Shown here piece by piece: positions 6,648-15,467 of a stretch of DNA of 64,000 bases. The stretch's first letter is position 1. Each line of letters opens with the position of its first letter. The position numbers and the translations under genes are program-made. The DNA is from Hymenobacter coccineus (GTDB lineage Bacteria; Bacteroidota; Bacteroidia; Cytophagales; Hymenobacteraceae), in contig NZ_MDZA01000437.1 of assembly GCF_001816125.1 (NCBI RefSeq), forward strand, positions 1-64,000, in the 5' to 3' direction. Below the pieces are notes generated by a model that worked only from the letters and a program-made list of their open reading frames with translations, was not told where the DNA came from and made no database searches.

Positions 6648-8250
6648 CGTGGCTGTTGCAGAACTCAGCTTCTGTTGCGAGCTAGTTGAGCGAGCGACCT
6701 GAATTAAGATAGCCAGTTAGCAACCAGCTACTAAGAAGACGGCTAGTGGGCCCTTGTCGCTCGGGTCGGAGTGCCAGGGCCAAGCTCACCACCTGTTTCG
6801 GTTGGTGCCGGAGCAGCTTCTTGAGGTTATAAGCAAGGGCGCTGAGCAGCATGATCTTGTGGGCTGCTGCCCGGCCCTTGGTGGCGACGCGCCGCAGGCC
6901 GTAGTGGTACAGGAAGTGGCGGAAGACGGGTTCGACCGTGCGCTGTCGGACGCGGCGCATGTGCTGCCCGGCCCGCGTGCGCTGCCGATGCCACGCCCGG
7001 CGGTAGGCAGCATCGAAAGCCGAACGAACCAGCTGTTTGTATTGCGCCCCCGGCACACAAGTTGGCCGCAAGGGACACTGCTGACAGTCCTGGTAGCTGG
7101 CCCGGTAGAGCTTGGACCAGTTGCCGTCTTCGGTGACCCGGTAAGCGCGAAACCACAGCCGCTTGCTCGCTGGGCAGCCGTAGGTATCCTGGGCGGGGTC
7201 ATAAGCAAACCCCGCCACCTCGGGCTTGTAGGCCCCAAAAGCGGGAATCCACGGCGTGATGCGGCGTTGCTCCAAATACGCGTAGTTAAAGCCCGTCGAG
7301 TAGCCAGCGTCGGCCACCAGGTCACGCAGCGTCAATTCGTTGCGCGTGAACCGGGCGCGTAACCCCCGGACCAGGGCGGGCAGGTGCGCGCTGTCTCGGC
7401 CGTCGGCGAAATCGGCTTGGATGTGGCTGATCACGCCCGCGGCCGTGTCCACGGCCAAACTGCAGAGGTAGTTCAGGGCCCGGGCTCTGCCGGGCTTGAC
7501 GGAGATGCGGGCCTCGGGGTCGGTGGGGCTGTAGTGCGTCTTGTTGCGCAGCAACTTCGCTTGCGCATGCTGGCCCCCAGGCCACCGGGCAGGGCCCGGC
7601 GCTTGGCTTGGCGCGCCGCTTCGCGGCGCAGCTGGTGAGCAGGCACCGGCTGCCCGTGGTTCACCGGCTCTGGCGGCGTACTTGGCTGACCGGCCAGGTG
7701 CATGGTCGGCGCAACAGGCGGCTGTTTGGGGCGTAGGCTGTCCAGGGAAGCACTGGCTTTGACCGGCGCCGAATCAACGGTTTGGGTGTCGCCCGCCACT
7801 AACCCAGCGGCGACGCACTGGGCGAAAATGTGGTCAAACAGGTACTCAAACACGGCCGCTGGGTAGAGTTGGCGGGTGCGGCTCAGGGTCGAGTGCCAGG
7901 GAAAGTCCTCGTCCACTTCGTAGCCCAGGAAGCACAGGATGTCCAAGCGCAAGGCACAGTGCGCGACCAGGCGGCGGTCACTGGCGATGTTTTCCAGGCG
8001 GCCCACCAGCACGAGCTTGAAGAAGACGACCGGGTCGAGCGAGGGCTGCCCGGTGTGGCTATATAGGGCGTGCGTCTGCTGGTAGAGAAAATCCCAGTCC
8101 AGCAACTCGCTCAGCCGCCGACACAGATTGTGGCGCAGCACCCGCTCCGACAAGCGAAAGCGCGTGACGACTTTGTCCGTGAAGTGTTTATGTTCTTGCA
8201 TCCTCCTTTTACGAACAGCCTACTCTCCAGATACTTCTGCAACAGCTACG
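6648..8250 (-). mobile_element. IS1182-family element, copy 1 (defective)
   Basis: Terminal inverted repeats CGTGGCTGTTGCAGAAC (left) and the inverse with one mismatch (right, ending 8250) enclose a transposase on the minus strand. The length (about 1603 bp) equals that of copy 2. The transposase is frameshifted, so the element could move only with help from another copy. Confidence 0.85.
6682..8201 (-). pseudogene. IS1182-family transposase, frameshifted
   Basis: The N-terminal half (RFRLSERVLRHNLCRRLSEL, HTGQPSLDPVVFFKLVLVGR, GYEVDEDFPWHSTLSRTRQ, VDSAPVKASASL) is in one frame to about 7570. The C-terminal half (NKTHYSPTDPEARISVKPGR, ADAGYSTGFNYAYLEQ, CPLRPTCVPGA, RQRTVEPVFRHFLYHYGLRR) is in another. 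Near 7570 one base is missing where copy 2 reads through (ARHEQARLLRNK). Because copy 2 is uninterrupted here, the shift is damage and not programmed frameshifting. Confidence 0.85.
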
Positions 8251-8311
8251 ACCGTTTAAAAATTGTTAGCACGCTCACTACCATTTCCGGCCCCTGCGCC
8301 AATCCCGACTT

Positions 8312-8484
8312 TTAGGCTAGCATTCTAAGCAAAACCTCGTCGAAACTGCCTGCACGAAATATATTAAACGTAGCGCATAATCTTAGCGGGGATTTCTGTT
8401 CCTGGTCTTGTGCTACCCCCTCTTCCACGACTGCCTCCACGTCGGTCATGGGCCGAAGGTAAAGACCAAGCGCCTCAGGAATAG
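8312..8484 (-). pseudogene. Short gene fragment between two IS1182 copies
   Basis: An open frame of about 55 codons ending at TAA 8312-8314 encodes GKPIPEALGLYLRPMTDVEA, VVEEGVAQDQEQKS, FNIFRAGSFDEVLLRMLA. It looks like natural protein sequence but has no start beyond an internal ATG (MTDVEA). It is trapped between IS1182 copies 1 and 2 and is probably the tail of a gene cut by insertion. The family is unknown. Confidence 0.3.
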
Positions 8485-8510
8485 GTTTTCCATTGGTTCA
8501 GCGAAAGGGT

Positions 8511-10113
8511 CGTGGCTGTTGCAGAACCCGGCATCGTAGAGGGAAGATGCAAGGCAAGAAGGCATTTCTCGACAAAGAGGTGACCCGCTTTCGGCTCTCC
8601 GAACGGGTGCCGCCCCATAACCTGTACCGGCGGCTGGCCGAGCTGGTCGACTGGACGTTTCTCTACGACGAGACCCGGGCCCTGTACAGCCACACGGGCC
8701 AGCCTTCGCTCGACCCGGTGGTCTTCTTCAAGCTCGTGCTGGTGGGCCGGCTAGAAAACCTGGTCAGCGACCGCCGCCTGGTCGAACACTGCGCCCTGCG
8801 GCTCGACATTCTCTGGTTTCTGGGCTACGAAGTGGACGAAGAGTTGCCCGGGCACTCGACCGTGAGCCGCACCCGCCAGTTGTTCCCGGCGGCGGTGTTT
8901 GAGCGCTTGTTCGACCACGTTTTTGCTCAGTGCGTGGCCAGGGGCCTGGTCGCGGGCGACACGCAAGCCGTCGACTCGGCCCCGGTCAAGGCCAACGCCT
9001 CGTTGGAAGCCGTGCGGGAAAAGCAGGCCGCGGGCACCAGTGGCCCGTACCTGGCCGGGCACCCGGACCAGTCAGCCGTGGCCGCGGGCGCGGTGCTTAC
9101 CGCCCCGGCCCATCAATTGCGCCAGCTGGCCACGGGGCAGCGCCGTCGGCAGGGCGCACAGACTGGCGCGCTGGGTGCGCGGCACGAACAGGCGCGTCTG
9201 CTCCGCAACAAGACCCACTACAGCCCCACCGACCCCGACGCGCGCATTTCCGTCAAGCCCGGCAAAGCCCGGGCGCTGAACTACCGCTGCAGCCTGGCCG
9301 TGGACACGGCCCACGGCGTCATCGGCCACGTGCAGGCCGACTTGGCCGATAGCCGCGACAGCCGGCATTTGCCGCGCTTGCGCACGGGTTTACAACACCG
9401 GTTACGCGCCAACGAGTTGCCCTTACGCGCGCTACTGGCCGATGCCGGCTACGCGAACGGGTCGAATTACGCCTTGCTCGAGGCGGCGCAGATAACGGCC
9501 TGGATCCCCGTTTTTGGCCAGTACAAGGCCGAAATCGAGGGCTTCCGCTACGATGCCCCGCAGGACGTCTACCACTGCCGGGCCGGCGAGGTGCTCCCGT
9601 TTCGCAAGTACGACACCCGGGCCGACGGCAACTGGCTTAAAATTTACTGGGCCACCTGCTCGGACTGCCAGCAGTGCCCGTTAAAACCCACGTGTGTGCC
9701 TGGAGCCAAGCGCAAGCAGCTTACCCGCACCATCTACGACGCCCCGTACCGTCGGGCGTGGCAGCGGCAACAAAGCCGTCGGGGCCAGCGCATGCGCCGG
9801 GTCCGGCAAAGCACGGTCGAACCCGTCTTCGGCAACCTGATTCACCACTACGGCCTGCGCCGCATGAATGTGCGGGGCCACGCCGGCGCCCAGAAAACGA
9901 TGCTGCTTACAGCGGTCGCCTACAACCTCAAAAAGCTACTGAAGTACCGGCCCCAACAGCACCTGAGCCTAGCCGTTGCCCTGCCAGCGCCGCAACTGGC
10001 TATTACAACGCGCTGTTGGCGGCACCGCAACGGGTGCGAGAGGCAAACCCAAGCACTCGTCGGTGGCCAGCCCATGAAAGCGGCCATCGACTGGTAGTTC
10101 TGCAACAGCCACG
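8511..10113 (+). mobile_element. IS1182-family element, copy 2 (apparently complete)
   Basis: Inverted repeats CGTGGCTGTTGCAGAAC (left, from 8511) and GTTCTGCAACAGCCACG (right, 10097-10113) flank one uninterrupted transposase. Two bases beyond the right end another inverted-repeat copy starts (10116), so two elements lie end to end. Confidence 0.9.
8547..10097 (+). CDS. IS1182-family transposase
   Basis: 516 aa from ATG 8547. The DUF772-type N-terminal domain covers roughly residues 10-130 (LDKEVTRFRLSERVPPHNLY, SLDPVVFFKLVLVGRLENL, FLGYEVDEELPGHSTVSRTR). The DDE domain follows (VAGDTQAVDSAPVKANASLE with the first Asp, LLADAGYANGSNYALLE with the second Asp, STVEPVFGNLIHHYGLRR with the Glu). 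Cysteines in CSDCQQCPLKPTCVPG form the usual insertion. One oddity is ELPGHST where the sister copies have PWHST. An upstream GTG in frame would add 18 residues, but the ATG matches the other copies. Confidence 0.9.
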   Translation: MQGKKAFLDKEVTRFRLSERVPPHNLYRRLAELVDWTFLYDETRALYSHTGQPSLDPVVFFKLVLVGRLENLVSDRRLVEHCALRLDILWFLGYEVDEELPGHSTVSRTRQLFPAAVFERLFDHVFAQCVARGLVAGDTQAVDSAPVKANASLEAVREKQAAGTSGPYLAGHPDQSAVAAGAVLTAPAHQLRQLATGQRRRQGAQTGALGARHEQARLLRNKTHYSPTDPDARISVKPGKARALNYRCSLAVDTAHGVIGHVQADLADSRDSRHLPRLRTGLQHRLRANELPLRALLADAGYANGSNYALLEAAQITAWIPVFGQYKAEIEGFRYDAPQDVYHCRAGEVLPFRKYDTRADGNWLKIYWATCSDCQQCPLKPTCVPGAKRKQLTRTIYDAPYRRAWQRQQSRRGQRMRRVRQSTVEPVFGNLIHHYGLRRMNVRGHAGAQKTMLLTAVAYNLKKLLKYRPQQHLSLAVALPAPQLAITTRCWRHRNGCERQTQALVGGQPMKAAIDW

Positions 10114-10115
10114 GT

Positions 10116-10253
10116 CGTGGCTGTTGCAGAACTCAGTCTAGGGCTCGTACGCGGTTGTGCCCAACCAAACCGGCCGTAAGGTTGCTTTTCTCACCTATTG
10201 GTGAGCGCGATGACCTGTTGTCAAGTGCACTGGCGAGTTGTGCAACAGCCGCG
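10116..10253. mobile_element. MITE-like element A with IS1182-type ends
   Basis: 138 bp beginning CGTGGCTGTTGCAGAACTCA and ending GAGTTGTGCAACAGCCGCG. Both ends copy the IS1182 terminal repeats of this window, with two changes at the right end. There is no coding capacity. Its interior shares blocks with element B (51792-51957), for example AGGGC-GTA-GGTTG near the left and a TTTT-CAC...GCGA-GACC-GTT-TCAAG stretch near the right. It lies two bases from IS1182 copy 2. Confidence 0.65.
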
Positions 10254-10304
10254 AGCGATTGATTATCCTTTCAACAGCAATCCGTATGACATGAGCAGGA
10301 ACGA

Positions 10305-10730
10305 TTACAGGGTATCTGTGGCCAGTTCACACCGCTCAAATAGGCCACCGCCGAGCACAAAGCAACTTTTCTTCACTACCCCGTCCACTAAAATCTCGGC
10401 TTTGATAACCGCTTCGCTTTTGACTCCGCTCATCGCCACCTCCACGCGTATCCGGTCCGCGGCCCCAAACGTTCCGAGGTCGATGGTTTCGTTTACCGTT
10501 TCGGCGGGGTAAACGCGCGCAATAACCGGCTTCTCCACGGGTGCACTTTTGTAGTTAGAGGTGGAGTTGATGATGGCCGTACCACCAATCATATTACTAC
10601 CCGTAACACGCACGCGCACCGCGTACTCTTTCGGTTTAGGCTCTTCTTGCTTGTCCTGGCTACAAGCGCTTACCAGAGCGAGTAGCATAAACAGCCGCAC
10701 CAAACGCGAGGGTAGCGAGTAAGTATTCAT
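10305..10730 (-). CDS. Small lipoprotein of unknown function
   Basis: 141 aa from ATG 10730. The N-terminus is a signal peptide with lipobox (LFMLLALVSAC, Cys about residue 23) followed by an acidic/lysine linker (SQDKQEEPKPKEY). The rest is beta-rich (YAVRVRVTGSNMIGGTAIIN, DRIRVEVAMSGVKSEAVIKA) and probably forms a small immunoglobulin-like fold at the cell surface or in the periplasm. No homologue is recognised. It is enclosed by element A and IS1182 copy 3, so it is cargo or a survivor of a larger locus. Confidence 0.6.
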   Translation of the reverse strand: MNTYSLPSRLVRLFMLLALVSACSQDKQEEPKPKEYAVRVRVTGSNMIGGTAIINSTSNYKSAPVEKPVIARVYPAETVNETIDLGTFGAADRIRVEVAMSGVKSEAVIKAEILVDGVVKKSCFVLGGGLFERCELATDTL

Positions 10731-10828
10731 AGGGGCAAGATAGAGCTAAGTACAGCACTGCAGCAAGCTGCCTCCGTCGGCCCCAAGAGGGCCGGTTCAG
10801 GAAAGGTGCCTTTGTTCACGGAAAGGGT

Positions 10829-11520
10829 CGTGGCTGTTGCATAACCCGGTTTCGTAGAAGGGAGATGCAAGGCAAAAAGCCGTTTCTCGATAAAGAGGTG
10901 ACCCGGTTCCGGCTTTCCGAACGGGTGCCGCCCCATAATTTGTACCGCCGGCTGGCCGAGCTGGTGGACTGGACGTTTCTCTACGAGGAGACCCGGACGC
11001 TTTACAGCCACACGGGCCAGCCTTCGTTGGACCCGGTCGTTTTTTTCAAGCTGGTGCTGGTGGGCCGGCTGGAAAACCTGGTCAGCGACCGCCGCCTGGT
11101 CGAGCACTGCGCCCTACGTCTAGACATCCTGTTGTTTCTGGGCTACGAAGTGGACGAGGAGTTGCCGTGGCACTCGACCGTTAGCCGCACCCGCCAGCTC
11201 TTCCCGGCCGCCGTCTTCAAGCGCCTGTTCGACCACTTCTTTGCCCAGTGCGTGGCCCGGGGCCTGGTCGCTGGTGACACCCAGGCCGTCGACTCGGCCC
11301 CGGTAAAGGCCAACGCGTCGCTGGAAGCCGTGCGGGAAAAGCAGGCCGCAGGTACCAGCGGCCCACACCTGGCCGGGCACCCGGAACAATCAGCCGTGGC
11401 CGCGGGTGCGGTCATTACCGCCCCGGCCCACCAGTTGCGCCAGCTGGCCACGGGGCAGCGCCGGCGGCAGGGCGCGCAGACCGGGGCCCTGGGTGCCCGC
11501 CACGAACAGGCGCGGCTGCT
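10829..11520 (+). mobile_element. IS1182-family element, copy 3 (3' part missing)
   Basis: The left end CGTGGCTGTTGCATAACC at 10829 is intact apart from one change. The transposase starts at ATG 10865 (MQGKKPFLDKEVTRFRLSER) and follows copy 2 closely up to ARHEQARLL at about 11520. There it joins a fragment of a regulator gene of opposite strand. The DDE half and right end are absent. Confidence 0.85.
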
Positions 11521-11650
11521 GCAAGTCGGTGAAGCGCATCGCGCCGTGGTTGTAGAGCTTGAGCCAGCAGGCAGAATTTCCATTTGCCGCTCACTAGCTC
11601 CAGCGCGTCTTTGAGCGCGAGCAGCCGCTCTTGGTACTGTCTGCGCAGTC
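11521..11650 (-). pseudogene. HxlR-type regulator fragment
   Basis: On the minus strand the sequence reads YQERLLALKDALELVSGKWK-FCLLA and, after a one-base shift, LYNHGAMRFTDLQ. This is the N-terminal 'ALxVLxGKWK...RFxDLQ' block of HxlR winged-helix regulators. It is cut on one side by IS1182 copy 3 and on the other is fused to the broken amidohydrolase gene. About 40 codons survive, and they contain a frameshift. Confidence 0.55.
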
Positions 11651-12536
11651 GTAGGCGTAGGGATAATCGGTGGAAAACATTACCCGGTCGGCGCCCAGCA
11701 CCTCCACGGCGCAGCAGGTAGGCCGTGGTGTTGATGCCGCTGCCCGTGACGTGGAAGTGCTGGCGGAAATACTCGGCCAAGGACTTTTTCAAACCCCGTT
11801 GGGCCATGAATGCCGTCAGCACGTCGGCCCGCTCCAGGTAGAAGGTCACCATCTCGCCCCAGTGCCCGAGCACGATTTGCAGGGTGGGCAGCTCATCGAA
11901 CACGCCACTCAGGATGAGCCGCAGCGGCCCGATGCCCGCGTCCAGGTGCCAGCCCCAGCCGCCGCCGGCAAAAACCGCGCTCAGCACGGGGTCGAAGCCG
12001 TCGTAGTACGCCGCCCGCACGGCGGCGGGCGGCATCTGCGGGTGCAAGTAAAGGGGCGCGCCGAGTTGGGCCGCCATTGCCAGCAGGGGCCGGAAGTCGG
12101 GGTGGTCGAGGTACTTGTTGTCGGCGGTGCGGCCGTTTATCAGTGCGCCGCAGCAGCCCAGCTCCTGCACGGCCCGCTGCAACTCAGCCACGGCGGCGGC
12201 CGGGTCGGGGGTAGGCACGGCGGCAAACGCGGCGTAGCGGTCGGGGTGGGCCCGCACAGCGGCGGCCAAGCGGTCGTTGGCTTGCCGCGCCAAGGCCACG
12301 GCCGGTGCCGGGGCCAGCAGCTCGACCCCCGGCGCGGGGGTGGAGAGCACCGTCATATCGAGCCCGATAAGGTCCATTTGCCGCAGCCGGTCGTCGCCCA
12401 AGTCCAACAGGCGCTCCTGCACCGGCCCGCCCGTAAAGAGCTGAAAAAAGCTACCGACCTGCTCTGCGGGCAGGTCGTTGGTCGCCTGCGCCAGCTCGGG
12501 CGTTATGAAATGTTCTTCTAAGCCGATGAGTTTCAT
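11651..12536 (-). pseudogene. Amidohydrolase_2 family protein (aromatic-acid decarboxylase type), truncated and frameshifted
   Basis: ATG 12536 starts MKLIGLEEHFITPELAQ, the E-E-H metal motif of the ACMSD/2,3-dihydroxybenzoate decarboxylase branch. Later come DRLRQMDLIGLDMTVLS, PDRYAAFAAVPTPDPAAAV, APLYLHPQMPP, GWGWHLDAGIGPLRLILSG and VLGHWGEMVTFYLERAD. After TTAYLLR (about 11706) a base is lost; the other frame continues VEVLGADRVMFSTDYPYAYD and then homology ends at the HxlR fragment. The last ~30 residues are missing. It lies 139 bp downstream of the EmrB gene on the same strand, so it may once have been the last gene of the efflux operon. Confidence 0.75.
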
Positions 12537-12675
12537 ATTGATTGAGTAGGTAAGCCGCATTTACTTGGTAGACCGCGGCGCAGCTTGGGTACCCGAGCAA
12601 GCGCCAGGTGCCGCCGGCCGCAACGGGCCGGCCACGTAGGGTTTCTGTTGGATAACGCCCCAGGGGGTAGCTAGG

Positions 12676-14310
12676 CTAGTGGGCCGCGCTCAGGTCCACG
12701 GCGGGGCCGCCCTTGCGGAAGCGGGCAAGCAGCACGAATGGCACGGCGGCCATGCACACGAAGGCCAGCAGCATAAAGCCCTCGGCGTAGCTGATAATGG
12801 CCGCCTGCTTGCTGACGATGCCTTCTAACGTCCCCACGGCCATGCGCTGCGCCTCGCCCAGCGAATGACCGTTGCGCAGGAAGGAGGCCGTCAGGCCGTC
12901 GAAGCGGGCGATGGCGGCGGGGTTGGCCAGGGAGATATTGGGTAGCAAATCCAACCGGTGCACGCTGGTGCGACGCGTCACAAACGTGTTGATGGCGGCC
13001 AAGCCCACGGCGCCCCCCAGCAGCTGCATCATATTGCCGAGGCCGGCAACCTGGCCGATGTCCTTGCCTTTGAGGCCGGCCAGAATCAAAAATGAGATGG
13101 GCACGAAGATGAAGCCGAAACCCACGCCGCGAAAGAGCTGCGGCCAGAACAGGTCCCACTCCCCCGATTGGGGCGTGGCGAGCTGGTAAGTAAGGATTTC
13201 GTAGGCCATCACGAAACCAAAGCCTACGATGATAAGGATTTTGGGGTTGAGGCCCTTGCGCATGGCCGCGCTCATGCCGCCCATCGTCATCCCCGTGAGC
13301 AGGGAACTGGGCAGGATGAGCAGGCCCGTGCGGGTAGCCGTCCAGCCCAAGAAGCTTTGCACGAACAAGGGGTAGAGAAATACCGACGCAAACAGGCACA
13401 CCCCGAACGCGAAGCGCAGCACGGCGCCGATGGCCACGTTGCGGTTGCCCAGGACGCGCAGGTTCACTACTGGCTCGGCTTGGCGCAGCATTCGCACCAC
13501 GAACAAAACAATGCCCAGCGCCGCGAAAATGCTGGTCGTCACGATGAACGCGCTGTCGAACCAGTCCTTGCGCTGGCCTTCTTCCAGCACCACTTGCAGC
13601 CCGCCGATGCCCACGGCCAGCAGCCCGATGCCCACGTAATCGACCCGGCCCACCGGCCGCTTGATGTCCTTGATAAAGCGCCACGACAAGAACGTGGCCA
13701 GCAGGCCGATGGGCACGTTGACGTAAAAAATCCAGCCCCAGTGAAAATTGTCGATGAGGTAGCCGCCCAGCACTGGGCCCAGCGCGGGGCCCATTACGAT
13801 GCCCGCCCCAAAAATGCCGTTGGCCTTGTTGATTTCGTCGGGCGGGAAGGTTTCGACCAGCACGGTTTGGGCCGTGGCCAGCAAGGCCCCGCCGCCCAGG
13901 CCCTGCACGAAGCGCCAGAGCACGAGCGCCCCGATGCTGTGCGCCGAGCCGCACATAAACGAGGCAAACGTGAACAACGCCACCGAAAACGTGAAGTAGT
14001 GCTTGCGCCCAAACTTGTTGGACAAAAAGCCAGTGAGCGCAATCACGACGATGTTCGACACGGCGTAGGCCGTAATCACCCAGGCCGCCTCGTCGGTGGT
14101 CGCGCCCAGGTTACCGGCAATGTCGCGGGTGGCCACGTTCACGATGCTGGTGTCAATCAACTCCATGATGGCGCAGGTGATGACCGTGAGCGTAATGAGC
14201 CACTTGCGAAACCCCACCTCGTGGGTAGGCTCGTCGGCGGCCGGGGTAGGGGCCGGGGTAACGGGCCGGGCCGGGTCGGCCGCGGCGGCGGGAAGGGCGA
14301 GGGAAGCCAT
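12676..14310 (-). CDS. emrB: DHA2-family MFS multidrug efflux permease (EmrB type)
   Basis: 544 aa with 14 predicted membrane segments. Seen are the antiporter motifs: MELIDTSIVNVATRDIAGNL in TM1, GFLSNKFGRKHYFTFSVALF (motif A), LVLWRFVQGLGGGALLATAQ (motif B) and GIVMGPALGPVLGGYLI (motif C). The N-terminal 30 residues are a Pro/Ala-rich cytoplasmic tail. With the lipoprotein adaptor (14331-15428) and the TolC-like factor (15468-16832) it would form a proton-driven pump spanning both membranes. Gaps of 20 and 39 bp show one operon. The gene is intact, unlike several neighbours downstream. Confidence 0.85.
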   Translation of the reverse strand: MASLALPAAAADPARPVTPAPTPAADEPTHEVGFRKWLITLTVITCAIMELIDTSIVNVATRDIAGNLGATTDEAAWVITAYAVSNIVVIALTGFLSNKFGRKHYFTFSVALFTFASFMCGSAHSIGALVLWRFVQGLGGGALLATAQTVLVETFPPDEINKANGIFGAGIVMGPALGPVLGGYLIDNFHWGWIFYVNVPIGLLATFLSWRFIKDIKRPVGRVDYVGIGLLAVGIGGLQVVLEEGQRKDWFDSAFIVTTSIFAALGIVLFVVRMLRQAEPVVNLRVLGNRNVAIGAVLRFAFGVCLFASVFLYPLFVQSFLGWTATRTGLLILPSSLLTGMTMGGMSAAMRKGLNPKILIIVGFGFVMAYEILTYQLATPQSGEWDLFWPQLFRGVGFGFIFVPISFLILAGLKGKDIGQVAGLGNMMQLLGGAVGLAAINTFVTRRTSVHRLDLLPNISLANPAAIARFDGLTASFLRNGHSLGEAQRMAVGTLEGIVSKQAAIISYAEGFMLLAFVCMAAVPFVLLARFRKGGPAVDLSAAH

Positions 14311-14330
14311 AGCGGATGAAAAAATGAGTG

Positions 14331-15428
14331 TTACTTCGACTCTTTCACGTTGGCCGTGACGCTCATGCCGGCCCGCAGGGGCGTGTCGGCGGCGGGCGGC
14401 TCGGTGAAGACGATTTTGACGGGCACGCGCTGGGTCACCTTCACGAAGTTGCCGGTGGCGTTGTCGGGCGGCAGCAACGAGTAGCGGGCCCCGGTGGCTG
14501 GCGACAGGGACTGCACCTTTCCTTGAAACACCTTGTCGGAATAGGTGTCGGCCTTAATCTCCACCGGCTGGCCCACTTTCATCTTCTCCAACTGGGTTTC
14601 CTTGAAATTGGCCACCACCCAGAGGTTGCCGTCCTGGGCCACTTTCATCAGGGTCTGGCCGGGGGCCACGAGCTGGCCCACTTGCAGGTTGCGGTCCGAC
14701 ACCACGCCGGAGGCCGGAGCCGTAATCACGGTGTAGGATTCGAGCAGCCGGGCCGTGGCTAGGGCCGCTTCGGTCTGCTTCACGGCCAACTGGGCCAGGG
14801 TCACCGACTGCCCCACGATGTCGGCTTGCGAGCGGGCAGTGGCGACTTGGTTGGTGGCCGCGCCGGCCTGGCCGGTCAGCACCTTTACCTGGGCCTCGGC
14901 AGCGGCCAGGCTGGCGGCGGCCCCGTCGCGGTCGGCCCGGGCATTGTCAACGCTTTGCTGGGTGGCGCTTTGCTGGGCCAGCAGCGCGGCCTGGCGCTGG
15001 AAATTCTGGGTGGTTTGGCGCAGGCGGGCGCGGGCACTCTCGACGGTGGCGCGGGCCGTGGCAATGCCGGCGGTGGCGGCCCCCGACGTGCTGGCCACCG
15101 TGGCGATGCCGAGGCGGGCGGCGGCGCTATTTTTGCGGGCCACCACCACGTTGGCGCGGGCCTGGGCCAGGGCAATTTCGGCCTGCTCCACGCGCAGCTT
15201 CAGGTCCCGGTCGTCGAGCAGCACCAGGGTATCGCCGCGCCGCACGCGCTGGTTATCGCTCACGCGGATGACTACCACCGCGGCGCTTACTTTCGGAATA
15301 ACCGGGCTGATGTCGGCCTGCACCTGGGCGTTGTCGGTTTCTTGGCCGGCGCCGCAGCCGGTCAGTAGCACGGCTAGCAGCACGGCCGGCCCAGACCAGA
15401 CACGGGCGGTAAAAAGATTGACTTTCAT
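14331..15428 (-). CDS. emrA: Membrane fusion protein of the efflux pump (EmrA/HlyD type)
   Basis: 365 aa. The N-terminus is a lipoprotein signal (VLLAVLLTGCGAGQE), so the adaptor is lipid-anchored and not a TM-anchored EmrA. The biotinyl-lipoyl half-motif (VSAAVVVIRVSDNQRVRRGD, LVLLDDRDL) is followed by a long Ala/Gln-rich coiled hairpin (about residues 85-215) and the second half SYTVITAPASGVVSDRNLQV, GQLVAPGQTLMKV, then a beta-barrel (FKETQLEKMKVGQPVEIKAD) and RVPVKIVF. It links the permease to the outer-membrane channel. Confidence 0.85.
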   Translation of the reverse strand: MKVNLFTARVWSGPAVLLAVLLTGCGAGQETDNAQVQADISPVIPKVSAAVVVIRVSDNQRVRRGDTLVLLDDRDLKLRVEQAEIALAQARANVVVARKNSAAARLGIATVASTSGAATAGIATARATVESARARLRQTTQNFQRQAALLAQQSATQQSVDNARADRDGAAASLAAAEAQVKVLTGQAGAATNQVATARSQADIVGQSVTLAQLAVKQTEAALATARLLESYTVITAPASGVVSDRNLQVGQLVAPGQTLMKVAQDGNLWVVANFKETQLEKMKVGQPVEIKADTYSDKVFQGKVQSLSPATGARYSLLPPDNATGNFVKVTQRVPVKIVFTEPPAADTPLRAGMSVTANVKESK

Positions 15429-15467
15429 GGCAATACGAGGGTTTTAGCGAAGAATGGTACCCGGCCT

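Noticed and set aside
7560-7580. Programmed frameshift in IS1182 copy 1
   Set aside because: Copies 2 and 3 read through this region in one frame and there is no slippery sequence, so it is a mutation.
11415-11650. Reading the amidohydrolase as one protein down to 11415
   Set aside because: After TTAYLLR the frame is wrong: family motifs continue in the other frame, and the tail is antisense to the IS1182 transposase and an HxlR fragment.
12671-13954. Minus-strand frame of 427 codons overlapping EmrB in another frame
   Set aside because: Arg/Gly/His-rich product, and EmrB in the neighbouring frame has all the transporter motifs.
13168-14319. Long plus-strand open frame (383 codons) opposite the EmrB gene
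   Set aside because: Its product is His/Gln/Arg-rich without any domain, and it is the exact antisense of a gene with clear membrane motifs. In GC-rich DNA such shadow frames are common.
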